This document shows, one piece after another, positions 1-7,416 of a stretch of 42,418 bases of DNA. The position numbers and the translations under genes were made by a program. Source of the stretch: Streptomyces sp. NRRL S-31 (lineage in GTDB: Bacteria > Actinomycetota > Actinomycetes > Streptomycetales > Streptomycetaceae); the NCBI RefSeq assembly GCF_000718775.1, contig NZ_JOCB01000082.1, positions 1 to 42,418 on the forward strand. The letters are read 5' to 3'. A model generated the notes under the pieces. That model was not told where the DNA came from. It saw only the letters and a program-made list of their open reading frames with translations, and did no database searches. Numbering within the stretch: the first letter of the stretch is position 1; every line of letters starts with the position of its first letter.

Positions 1-98
1 ACACGCCGCTGCATCGCAGCCTCATCAAGATCAGGCCACTCCATCCCGGTCAGGAACTTCAGCAGATTCCCCAACGGCGACCCAGGCGACAGATCCAC
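1..98 (-). CDS. Partial WXG-type type VII secretion substrate, N-terminus only
   Basis: About 32 codons are readable on the minus strand from a GTG at 98 to the window edge. The peptide begins VDLSPGSPLGNLLKFLTG and continues MEWPDLDEAAMQRRV. An LTGMEWP-like segment near the N-terminus is typical of the helical trafficking domain of large Streptomyces ESX substrates, many of which end in a polymorphic toxin domain. The stop of the gene just upstream lies 6 bases before this GTG, so the two are probably co-transcribed. There is no clear Shine-Dalgarno sequence, so the start is an estimate. The functional C-terminal part lies outside the window, and toxin activity is only a possibility. Confidence 0.55.
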   Translation of the reverse strand, partial: MDLSPGSPLGNLLKFLTGMEWPDLDEAAMQRR

Positions 99-104
99 TT
101 CTTG

Positions 105-437
105 CTACCGCCGGCCTCTGCTCTCGATTTCGTGGACGGCGTGGTCCTGGGCGCCGGAGAAGCTCAGGCCGGACGTCAGGGTCTTCGTCGCCGCGCCCAT
201 CATCGCCGCGGCCAGAGCCGACACCGCGTCCCGCAGTTCGCTGTGCGGCTGGACGTACTGCTTGGCGAAGACGCTGCCCAGCTGTCCGACACCCCACGGG
301 GGGTTGCCGGGGTCCCACGAGGTCTGGTCGGCGTAGCCGTGGGAGAGGCGCTCCAGGATCTGGCTGATCCGGTCGGTGACGTCACCGCCGCGCACCACGG
401 AGTCGGGTTCGGCGGCGAAGACCCTGTCCTCAGCCAT
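105..437 (-). CDS. Small ESX-associated protein (110 aa)
   Basis: The protein has 110 residues, is mostly predicted helical, and carries the segment TSWDPGNPPWGVGQLG near residues 39-54, which resembles a WXG-type turn between two helices. The ATG at 437 follows a good GGAGG site and lies inside the last codons of the YbaB-like gene (8-base overlap), so translation is probably coupled. Its place between a YbaB-like gene and the start of a large WXG-type protein fits a chaperone or partner that pairs with that protein. I do not recognise a named family. The role is inferred from position and size alone. Confidence 0.75.
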   Translation of the reverse strand: MAEDRVFAAEPDSVVRGGDVTDRISQILERLSHGYADQTSWDPGNPPWGVGQLGSVFAKQYVQPHSELRDAVSALAAAMMGAATKTLTSGLSFSGAQDHAVHEIESRGRR

Positions 438-867
438 GGGAGCCTCCGGAGCGGCGGGCGGCGGGGGCAGCCTTGTCGGCGTCCTGGCGGGCGGTCGCGC
501 CGGCCGCGTCCAGCAGCCGGTCCAGGTCGAACTCCTCCGGGTCGGCGCCCACGATGCCGGAGCCGATGCCGGAGACGGAGCCGAACAGCTCCGTCGCCCG
601 CGACAGCACCTCCTGGCGGGCCTGCATGAGGGTGTCGAGCACGCTGGCGGCCAGCTTCTGGCCCGACATCGTCTGGTGCTTGTTGCCGAGGAAGCGCAGT
701 GCCGTCACCTCGCCCTGGGCACCGACCGTCACCTCCACGGCACGGTCCTTGGACCGCACCGTCGCCGACAGGGACGCCATCTCGCCCCGCACCCGGGCCA
801 AGGTCTCGCGGTGCTGGGTGAACTCGGACAACGCCTGCTGGATGTGCTGCTCGAACGTTTCTTTCAT
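430..867 (-). CDS. YbaB/EbfC-like protein of the ESX locus
   Basis: The protein has 145 residues. Residues about 1-100 follow the YbaB/EbfC pattern: a long N-terminal helix, then a beta strand with VEVTVGAQGEVTALRF, then a second helix. YbaB proteins are small dimeric nucleoid-associated DNA binders, and paralogues recur in actinobacterial ESX loci, where they may act as chaperones or regulators instead. The tail after residue 105 is an added Ala/Gly/Asp-rich extension. The ATG at 867 follows a GAGGAGGG site about 3 bases upstream. It overlaps the next gene by 8 bases. The family is fairly certain; the role here is inferred. Confidence 0.8.
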   Translation of the reverse strand: MKETFEQHIQQALSEFTQHRETLARVRGEMASLSATVRSKDRAVEVTVGAQGEVTALRFLGNKHQTMSGQKLAASVLDTLMQARQEVLSRATELFGSVSGIGSGIVGADPEEFDLDRLLDAAGATARQDADKAAPAARRSGGSHG

Positions 868-958
868 GGTCCCTCCTCACAGGGGGGTGTACTACGGGGT
901 GCGGACGACGACGGGGAAGGTGGAGGTGGCGGAGGTGTCCGCCGCGCGCCGGTCACGG

Positions 959-2278
959 TCACCGTCCGATCGAAGCGGGCAGACCGCCTTCTTCGGTGCC
1001 CCAGACGTCACCGCCGTCGTCCACCCGGCCGGATCCGCTCTGCGTGGACGGGCGGACGTAGCCGGCTCCCTGGTCTCGTCGCGGTCGGCTGAGAAGCTCC
1101 TCGGAGTCCTCCTCCTCTTCCTCGTAGAGGTCGGGCTCCGGGTCCGGCTGGGATCCCGGACGGCCCACCTGCTGGGTGTGGAAGAAGGCGCCGTCGGACT
1201 CGTCATCGCCGTAGACCTCGCGGATCCGCTCCTGTTCCTTGTTCTGCTGGCCCTGGCCCATGCGGCCCATGCCCGACATCATCATCATCGGTGAGAGCAG
1301 GCCCGCCAGGCCGGGGTCGGCGCCCTGGCCGGCCGCCGCCGTCGCGGCCTGGCCCGCTCCCGCTCCCAGACCGCCCAAGGCCTCGGCCTGTCCGGGGCCG
1401 GCCGGCCCGTCGGCGGGCCCGGCCGTCCCGTCGAGGAGGGCGGCCGTGTCGGGGCTCGGCAGGGTCTGGAACTGCCCGTCGGGCCCGCTGACGGTGCTGC
1501 TGCCGTCGGGGAAGGTCGTGGTGGTGAAACCGTCCGCCCCCGTGGTGGCGGTGGTGCCGCTCGGGTAGTGCACGGTCGTGGCGCCGTCCGGCGTCAGGGT
1601 GGTGAGGGTGTTGGGGCCACCGGAGACGGTGGGCAGGCCGGCCGGTTCGGGAAGCTGGGTGAGGGTGCCGTCCGGCAGGGTGACGGCCGTTCCGTCGGAG
1701 GGTGTGAGGCCCGTTCCGTCCGGACCGGTCGAGGTGACCGTGCCGTCCGGGTGCAGGGTGTAGGTGCCCCCGCCGGGCAGGGTCGTGGTGACCGATCCGT
1801 CGGGCCCGAGCGTCGTCGTGGAACCGTCGGGGTTCACCAGGCTCTGGCCGGGGTCCAGGTGGGTGGAAACGGTCTGGCCGTCGGGTGTGAGCGTGGTGAC
1901 CGTGCCCGTCCGGGGGTCGATGGTCGCCGTGCTGCCGTCGGGGAAGTCGGTGCTCACCGTGCCGTCGGGGTTCTGCGTGGTGACGCTGCCGTCGGGGTTG
2001 GTGAAGTGGGTCAGTCCGTCGGGTCCGACGGTCTCGGTCACGCCGTTGGGGAGCTGCGTCGTCGACGTACCGTCCGGGTTCGTCGTCGTCACGCTGCCGT
2101 CAGGGTGGGACGTGTACGACGAACCGTCCGGCAGGTGGGTGGTCACCCCGCCGTCCGGGCTCAGCGACACCGTCGAACCGTCCGGGTTGGTCAGCGCCTG
2201 CCCGGGGAGCAGGGTGCTCGTCGTCGTCACGCCGTCGTCCGTCGTGGTCGTCACGGTTCCGTCCGGGCCGACCGCCAC
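959..2278 (-). pseudogene. Detached C-terminal half of the AAWKG-type ESX substrate (PDG repeats)
   Basis: This 439-codon frame is the out-of-frame continuation of the AAWKG protein encoded at 4290-2251. It is built of about 15-residue repeats of the form NPDGSVTTT-x-PDG up to roughly residue 250, then an Ala/Gly-rich stretch, a Met-rich segment (LLSPMMMMSGMGRMGQ) and an acidic tail with EEEEE. The Met-rich, acidic end is common at the C-terminus of large Streptomyces ESX substrates. The frame opens with a GTG at 2278 inside the 161-bp tandem duplication, has no clear ribosome site and lacks the trafficking domain. It is probably not translated unless one duplicate is lost, which would rejoin it to its N-terminal half. 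Confidence 0.7.
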
Positions 2279-2456
2279 GGAACCGCCGTCCGGGAGTGGG
2301 TGGTCACCCCGCCGTCCGGGCTCAGCGACACCGTCGAACCGTCCGGGTTGGTCAGCACCTGCCCGGGGAGCAGGGTGCTCGTCGTCGTCACGCCGTCGTC
2401 CGTCGTGGTCGTCACGGTTCCGTCCGGGCCGACCGCCACGGAACCGCCGTCCGGGA
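2135..2456. repeat. 161-bp tandem duplication that breaks the reading frame
   Basis: Two copies, 2135-2295 and 2296-2456, are directly adjacent. I see one difference by eye, a G/A change that turns GQALTNP into GQVLTNP. The length leaves remainder 2 on division by 3, so the second copy shifts the frame of the AAWKG gene. Positions in the frame of 4290 map exactly onto the frame of 2278 when moved by 161, so deletion of either copy would restore one open frame. Confidence 0.95.
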
Positions 2457-4290
2457 GTGCGCCGACCGTGGCAGGCGAGGAGAGCAGGGTCGACAGGTCG
2501 GGCACGGAGGGGGCGCCGACCGTCGAGGGTGTGCCCGCCGAGATGTCGGTGGCCGAGGGCGCACCGGCCGTGAGATCGGCCGTCGACGGCACACCCGCCG
2601 AAAGATCCGTGGCCGAAGGCACACCCGCCGTGAGATCGGCCGTCGACGGCACACCCGCCGAAAGATCCGTGGCCGAGGGCACACCCGCCGAAAGATCAGC
2701 CGTCGACGGCACACCCGCCGAAAGATCCGTGGCCGAGGGGAGTCCGCTGAGCAGGGTGTGCGGGTCCGCCCCGTTCGCGGCGAGCGTGGCCGGCGTGCCG
2801 GTGGCCGAGTCCGCGGTGAGGGTCTGGGGACCGCCGACCGTGGGCAGCCCGCTGAAGAGGTCCGACGAGCTGGGCGTCGCCGTGTCCGTGAGGCCGTCCG
2901 TCGAGGAGGACGGCGTGCCGATGTCGGTGCTGCCGACCTGGAAGTCCTGTCCCGACAGAGGGCCGTCCGTCGGGTAGGTGCTCCCCACGGGGGATCCGTC
3001 GCTCGTCAGGCTGGTGACGCCCTTCGCGAACTTGTCGGCCTGGTCCCGTGCGTCCTGCTGCGCCTCCTTGGCGGCCTCCTCGGCCTCCCGCTGCGCGTCC
3101 TCCTGTGCCTTCTCCGCCTGTTCCTTCGCCAGCTTGTCGGCGAGACTGACGGAGGGGATGTCCTCGAAGGCGAAGCGGGTGTCATGACCGGAGTCGAGGA
3201 CCTGGGTCCACTTGGTACCGAGATCGGTGGCGATCTGATGTCCGGGTTCGTCCAGGTTCGCCTGGATGTTGTTGGTCCACCGGTTGATCGCCTCCTGGGC
3301 GAGGCCCGACCAGGTGCTCTGGTCCTTGAGGTTGCCCCAGGCGGTGTTGGCGGAGAAGCCGGGCGTGGGATGCCAGCTGGTGACCGTCTCCGTCGAGGTT
3401 CCCCAGTTGTACCTCGTCGTCCGGTAGGCCACCTTCGGGTGGTTGTACTGCATGATGAACCACTGGACGTCCCACATGAGCTCGTCGAGGATGCTCGTCG
3501 GCTCGGCCGGCGGGACGTGGGAGCGGGTGCTGCCGTCCGCCGAGGTGACGTTGATGCCGCGTCCCCGGCGCCAGTAGAAGTCGTCGAGCTGCCTGCTCAG
3601 GTCGGTGTACGCACGGTGGAGGTCGTTCTGGGCCCCGATCAGGTTGTCGCCGTGCAGCGACCATGCCTGGGTGCCGGTGACCACCGAGGTGTTCGTGGGC
3701 GTGAACCCGGGCGGCCTCAGCAGGGTCGTGTAGTGGTCGTACTTGTCGTGCAGGTCGTCGATCAGCTCGCGGAACACGTCCGCGGCGGTGCCCTTCCACG
3801 CCGCGTTGTCCGCTCCGATCGCGTCGAGCCAGTTCTTCAGGACCGCCGTGCGGTTGCGGAAGAACTGGCCGGCCCGGTCGAAGGAGTACGCCGCCTGGTT
3901 GAAGGAGTGCAGGTCGACGCCATCCGTGAGGCCGGGATCCCCGCCGTAGGCGGACGGCTCACCGGCCGACTGGAACTGGTTGACCAGGCGGCTCAGCGCC
4001 TCCCTGCTGCGCTCCCAGTACGTCGTGCCCTTCGCCAGATCACCCTGGTAGCTGATCTGTGCCGTGTACATGTCCACGCTTTTGCCGTGCTGCACGAAGT
4101 ACTGGAAGGTCGCCCCGTGGCCGGGGTCGAGATGGATCTGCGGAGTGGTGCTCCGGTGCTTCTCCTTCTTGACCTTGACGTCGATCCAGGGGGTGCCGCT
4201 GTCCCCCTTGACTCCGGTCACCTCCGAGCGCCCGGGCAGTGTCCAGCCCGTGAGCAACTTGATGATGTTTTCCCAGTTGTCGACGGCCAT
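2251..4290 (-). CDS. AAWKG-type ESX substrate, N-terminal part; frameshifted at the duplication
   Basis: The open frame has 679 codons. Residues 1-330 form a helical domain with NAAWKGTAADVF at 162-173, the motif of AAWKG-family Streptomyces proteins linked to type VII secretion. Around residues 395-425 there is a charged Ala/Glu/Lys coiled-coil-like segment. A Ser/Thr/Asp-rich region follows, then 20-residue repeats (GVPSATDLSAGVPSTADL), then the first PDG repeats. The last 14 residues, after GGVTTH, are read out of frame because of the 161-bp duplication and end at 2251. Without the duplication the protein would be about 1056 residues. The ATG at 4290 is 5 bases after the stop of the upstream small gene. 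A secreted or surface role is inferred from family and context. Confidence 0.8.
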   Translation of the reverse strand: MAVDNWENIIKLLTGWTLPGRSEVTGVKGDSGTPWIDVKVKKEKHRSTTPQIHLDPGHGATFQYFVQHGKSVDMYTAQISYQGDLAKGTTYWERSREALSRLVNQFQSAGEPSAYGGDPGLTDGVDLHSFNQAAYSFDRAGQFFRNRTAVLKNWLDAIGADNAAWKGTAADVFRELIDDLHDKYDHYTTLLRPPGFTPTNTSVVTGTQAWSLHGDNLIGAQNDLHRAYTDLSRQLDDFYWRRGRGINVTSADGSTRSHVPPAEPTSILDELMWDVQWFIMQYNHPKVAYRTTRYNWGTSTETVTSWHPTPGFSANTAWGNLKDQSTWSGLAQEAINRWTNNIQANLDEPGHQIATDLGTKWTQVLDSGHDTRFAFEDIPSVSLADKLAKEQAEKAQEDAQREAEEAAKEAQQDARDQADKFAKGVTSLTSDGSPVGSTYPTDGPLSGQDFQVGSTDIGTPSSSTDGLTDTATPSSSDLFSGLPTVGGPQTLTADSATGTPATLAANGADPHTLLSGLPSATDLSAGVPSTADLSAGVPSATDLSAGVPSTADLTAGVPSATDLSAGVPSTADLTAGAPSATDISAGTPSTVGAPSVPDLSTLLSSPATVGALPDGGSVAVGPDGTVTTTTDDGVTTTSTLLPGQVLTNPDGSTVSLSPDGGVTTHSRTAVPWRSARTEP
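2521..2740. repeat. 60-bp in-frame tandem repeats in the AAWKG gene
   Basis: About 3.7 copies of a 60-bp unit run from 2521 to 2740, the middle copies nearly identical. Each encodes two 10-residue sub-repeats of the form GVPSxxDLSA, so the basic period is 30 bp. Because 60 is a multiple of 3, changes in copy number would alter the length of the linker without shifting the frame. Confidence 0.9.
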
Positions 4291-4295
4291 GGCGA

Positions 4296-4730
4296 TCAGC
4301 CGGAGGTGGTGGAACTGTTCGACGAGTACGACCCGCCGGACATGTCCGAGTCGTAGTCCCTGATGGCCGACAGGAACTTCTGCCCGTCCACCTGTTGCAG
4401 GGTCTCCCCCTGGGTCTTGAGCATGCTGTCGACCACGTCGTTGAGCTGCCGTCGCAGATCGCGGAAAGCGGTGAGGTGACGGTTGAGCACCGAGTCGATC
4501 GCCTTCGCCGACTGGATGGTGTGGCTCACCAGGCTCTTGCCCGCGGTGTCCGAGTCGCCCGCCATCGGGCCGATGACGAACGGTCCGTTGGGGGCGTTGG
4601 AGATGTCGTACAGGGACTGCCCCTCCTGGTCCGAGGCGCGCAGCCTGGCGATTTCGTCCCCCGCCTCACGTACGTCCATTTCGGCGAACGTACGGAGGGA
4701 GGGAGCGTCCAGCTTGGTCAGATCCGGCAT
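4296..4730 (-). CDS. Small helical ESX-associated protein (144 aa)
   Basis: The protein starts MPDLTKLDAPSL. The ATG at 4730 is chosen over upstream starts because it follows an AGGGGAAG ribosome site. The body is mostly charged helix (residues 10-40 and 62-120), and the last 15 residues are Ser/Gly/Thr-rich. No WXG motif is present. It sits between the two WXG100 genes and the large AAWKG gene, whose ATG begins 5 bases after its stop. A partner or chaperone that delivers the AAWKG protein is plausible. I do not recognise a named family; the gene itself is well supported by ribosome site and spacing. Confidence 0.78.
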   Translation of the reverse strand: MPDLTKLDAPSLRTFAEMDVREAGDEIARLRASDQEGQSLYDISNAPNGPFVIGPMAGDSDTAGKSLVSHTIQSAKAIDSVLNRHLTAFRDLRRQLNDVVDSMLKTQGETLQQVDGQKFLSAIRDYDSDMSGGSYSSNSSTTSG

Positions 4731-4830
4731 TGCTTCCCCTACGACTACGACGGCGGCACACGTTGCTGAGGGACGCCCCCCTGTGGGGATCACGGCGGGG
4801 CGCGGTGGAACGAACTGACGGTGGGCGCCG

Positions 4831-5142
4831 TCAGAACCTGATCTCTTCGAAGCCCTGCGCGTTGCGGGTCACGGTCTTCGTGTACATGTCGCTGATGTTG
4901 TCGAGGGTCTGCGCGTGCCGCTGGAGGATGCTGGACAGCGCCTGGACCTCGGAGTTCCAGGTGGGCTGGACCTTGCCGTAGTAGATGTCGCGGTCGGGGC
5001 CCAGCCAGTTGCCGACGATGCCGGCCAGCTCGCCCTCGAGCTGGTGCACCACGTCGCTGATACGTGTGGTTTGGTGCATCATCTCCTCGGCGAAGGTCAG
5101 CGCCTGGCCGTGGTCGATGTAGATGCCGTCTTCGGCGCCCAT
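4831..5142 (-). CDS. WXG100-family protein (EsxA/EsxB-like)
   Basis: The protein has 103 residues, the usual WXG100 length, as two helices joined at residues 46-48 by W-L-G (IVGNWLGPD). WXG100 proteins are secreted through ESX systems as helical-hairpin dimers. The ATG at 5142 lies 45 bases after the stop of another WXG100-like gene, which gives the usual heterodimer pair. A purine-rich site (AAGGAGAA) precedes it. It is also first in line to be expressed with the AAWKG protein downstream. The family is confident; which partner corresponds to EsxA or EsxB cannot be decided here. Confidence 0.88.
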   Translation of the reverse strand: MGAEDGIYIDHGQALTFAEEMMHQTTRISDVVHQLEGELAGIVGNWLGPDRDIYYGKVQPTWNSEVQALSSILQRHAQTLDNISDMYTKTVTRNAQGFEEIRF

Positions 5143-5187
5143 GGTGTTCTCCTTGATGGGGGGTGGGACGGAGGGTGGCGGTCTGGG

Positions 5188-5565
5188 TCAGGCGCCGCGC
5201 ATGGCGGTGTAGGTACCGTTCTCGACGTCGGATCCGAACGCCGTCAGGTGTCCGTCGCCGTCGACGATGGCCTGCTGGGCGCCGGCCTGCGCGCTGTTGG
5301 AGGACTGCATGCTGTTGCCCAGCTGGTTCTCCATGGCCTCACAGGTGCGCTTGATGCGGTCCACCTCGCTGAGCCAGGTGTCCATGACCCGCGCGTAGGC
5401 ACGGCCGTCCTCGCCCTGGTAGTGCGCCTGCAAGGTCGCCTTGGCCTGCTGGACTTCGCCCTGGATCAGCGTCATCTGGCTCCGGGCGCCCTCCAGGCTG
5501 GAGATGGCCTGGCCGTAGGTGGCTGTGGAGGACTCCTGCAGCCGTCCGTTGGTAGGGGTGCTCAT
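5188..5565 (-). CDS. WXG100-like partner with a YQG turn
   Basis: The protein has 125 residues and the two-helix layout of WXG100 proteins, but the turn reads Y-Q-G (AHYQGEDGRAY, residues 47-57) in place of W-X-G. This variant is familiar among actinobacterial Esx proteins. The C-terminal 40 residues are a flexible Ser/Gly/Ala-rich extension. It is the first gene of the minus-strand esx series, and a candidate promoter and a CATGTG repeat cluster lie upstream of it. It probably pairs with the WXG100 protein encoded next. The start at 5565 follows a GGAAGGCAAC site. Confidence 0.85.
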   Translation of the reverse strand: MSTPTNGRLQESSTATYGQAISSLEGARSQMTLIQGEVQQAKATLQAHYQGEDGRAYARVMDTWLSEVDRIKRTCEAMENQLGNSMQSSNSAQAGAQQAIVDGDGHLTAFGSDVENGTYTAMRGA

Positions 5566-5756
5566 CGTGTCGTTGCCTTCCGTTCCATCGGCGGATCGAG
5601 TGGGGGGTCACGTCGCTGCCATGGCGGGGTCTCGCCGTGGGACGTGCGGAACATCTGTGCGCATGTCCGGCCGCGGCCGACTACGTGTGTGTAGGTCGGG
5701 ATGCTGCGGCCGACACATCGAACGGGCCGTCAGAATCGGACGGTCGGATCACCGCG

Positions 5757-5786
5757 ATGATAAACCTGCGATGGCGGGGGCGACAA
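5757..5786 (-). promoter_or_regulatory. Candidate promoter of the esx series
   Basis: On the minus strand TTGTCG (5786-5781) and TATCAT (5762-5757) are 18 bases apart, which resembles a housekeeping sigma promoter. It would start a transcript with a leader of about 185 bases before the gene at 5565. Seen by eye only. Confidence 0.38.
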
Positions 5787-5798
5787 GTGACACTCAGT

Positions 5799-5838
5799 CA
5801 TGTGTGTTTTGCATGTGGGCATGTGCGTTCGGCATGTA
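5799..5838. promoter_or_regulatory. Four CATGTG-type repeats upstream of the esx promoter
   Basis: CATGTG or CATGTA begins at 5799, 5812, 5820 and 5833, so spacing is 13, 8 and 13 bases. The first and second pairs form two copies of an 18-base unit (15 of 18 identical) offset by 21 bases, two helical turns. They lie just upstream of the candidate -35 on the minus strand, the usual place for an activator. Confidence 0.45.
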
Positions 5839-5906
5839 CCTATGGGTCGTCAAGTCACCCGCGGAGAGTGACCGTTGCCCGCAGAACGGCGAGGTGGTCA
5901 CACGTA

Positions 5907-7394
5907 TCAGGAGGTCCCATGCCCTGTCGCGCACCGGCTCCCGCCGGTGACATCGCTGCGGCCCGCCTGGGCCGCCTCCGGGGACAGGTCGGGTCCCGTC
6001 GGCAGCATGTCGAGCAGCGGGGAGGGCAGCTTCTGGGCCCGCCGCACGTCGTAGCCGAGCGCCGTCGCGGCGTCCGCGGAGGCGATGCGGTACTTCCGGC
6101 CGGTGTCGGTCACCAGGTAGGTGGTGTCGCCCATGCCCGTGCCCGCGCTGCTCAGCGCGCGTACCAGGGCGCCGCCCGAGGCGGGCACCGACACGGTGTC
6201 CACCGCCAGGCAGGCCGGGACCAGGGCCCGGCCGGGCGCGGTGGCCCCGGCGGCGACGGCCGATGAGTCCACGGCGACCAGGGAGACGCTGGTGCCCGCG
6301 TCCCCCTGGGGGATCAGCCGTACGCACAGGTTCCGGTCGTCCCGGCGCTGGGCGAGGACCGGGGGCGCGGCGGGGATCACGGAGCCCGACCGCTGTACTC
6401 CGGCCGCCTCGTCGTGGGCACCCTTGGGCGCCAGCACGCGGTCGAGGGCGTTCGGGGACAGGGCCAGGGCCTGCGGGGCCTTCCCTCCGTATGCCTTCTC
6501 CCGGGTGTCGGACGCGCCCAGGAGCAGGGCCGCCTGGGTGGTGGTGACGGGGGTCAGGCCCGAACGCAGGAGCAGGTAGTACTGCTGGGCGGCACCGGGC
6601 GTGCGGACGACGAAGACCTGGCCGATCCGCGTGGCGGTGCCGTCCACGTCCGGTCCCGGCCCGCCCTGGCCCGCCACCCGGGGCGCGGCCAGGTCGGCGC
6701 CCGCCGGCACCGCGTCGAGGAAGGCGGCGGACACCGGCAGGGGGTCCGCCGCCGCGTAGCCGAGGGCCGCGACCGCGGCCTGCCCGGCGGCCAGCCGGAA
6801 GCGCGTGCCGTGCCACACCAGGAACAGGCCGCCCTTGTCGTCGCGCACGAGCACGCCGTCCGCCACGGTGTCGCCGGGCAGACGGGAGTCGACCACCAGC
6901 GCGGTGGTGCCCACGCGTTCGCCGGAGTCGGTGGGCCGCGTTCCCGCGCATACCTGCCAGGCTCCCGGGCCGCCGGCGTCGGGCAGGTCGTCGGGGGCGC
7001 CCTCGATGCCGACCGGGTCACCGTGCGGTGTGCCCCGCAGGGACGCGGCGGAGACCGTGTCGGTCTTCAGGTCCGCGCCGACCAGCAGGCGCGCCGAGGC
7101 GTAGTTGCGCACGGGGCGCAGCCGGGTGCCGTCGAACAGGTAGCGGGCGCCGGTGCCCTCCTCCACCACCAGGGTGTGGCCGTCGCGCCAGCCGGTGGCG
7201 CCGCCGGGGCTGATGAGTCCGTAGACCAGGAAGCCGATGGCGAGCACGGCCGCGAAGACGGCGCCGAAGGTGACGCCCCTGTCGGTGCGGCGGGTGGACG
7301 GTTCGGGGGCGTCGGGGTCGGCGCGCAGCAGGCCGCTGGTCAGCCGGGAGACGACGAAGCGGTGTGCCTGGACCTGGTCCCGCCGGTTCTGCAT
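5907..7394 (-). CDS. eccB: Type VII secretion protein EccB
   Basis: The protein has 495 residues, normal for EccB. It begins MQNRRDQVQAHRFVVSRL, the cytosolic start shared by the family, has one membrane segment at about residues 43-62 (VFAAVLAIGFLVYGLISPGG), and a large extracytoplasmic domain follows. EccB is a core subunit of the ESX inner-membrane complex with EccC, EccD and EccE. The ATG at 7394 follows a GAGGAG site and lies 22 bases after the stop of eccD, so the two form an operon. The last residues (TGGSRCATGHGTS) look unstructured. Confidence in the family is high. Confidence 0.93.
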   Translation of the reverse strand: MQNRRDQVQAHRFVVSRLTSGLLRADPDAPEPSTRRTDRGVTFGAVFAAVLAIGFLVYGLISPGGATGWRDGHTLVVEEGTGARYLFDGTRLRPVRNYASARLLVGADLKTDTVSAASLRGTPHGDPVGIEGAPDDLPDAGGPGAWQVCAGTRPTDSGERVGTTALVVDSRLPGDTVADGVLVRDDKGGLFLVWHGTRFRLAAGQAAVAALGYAAADPLPVSAAFLDAVPAGADLAAPRVAGQGGPGPDVDGTATRIGQVFVVRTPGAAQQYYLLLRSGLTPVTTTQAALLLGASDTREKAYGGKAPQALALSPNALDRVLAPKGAHDEAAGVQRSGSVIPAAPPVLAQRRDDRNLCVRLIPQGDAGTSVSLVAVDSSAVAAGATAPGRALVPACLAVDTVSVPASGGALVRALSSAGTGMGDTTYLVTDTGRKYRIASADAATALGYDVRRAQKLPSPLLDMLPTGPDLSPEAAQAGRSDVTGGSRCATGHGTS

Positions 7395-7416
7395 GACGTA
7401 TCTCCTCGTTCGCCGG

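Larger units (their letters stand above)
5566..5906. other. Intergenic region upstream of the esx series
   Basis: These 341 bases contain no convincing gene and are less GC-rich than the flanks. They lie between the end of eccB and the first esx gene, both on minus. They hold a candidate promoter at 5757-5786 and a cluster of CATGTG repeats at 5799-5838, so the esx series is probably transcribed separately from eccD-eccB. Confidence 0.6.
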
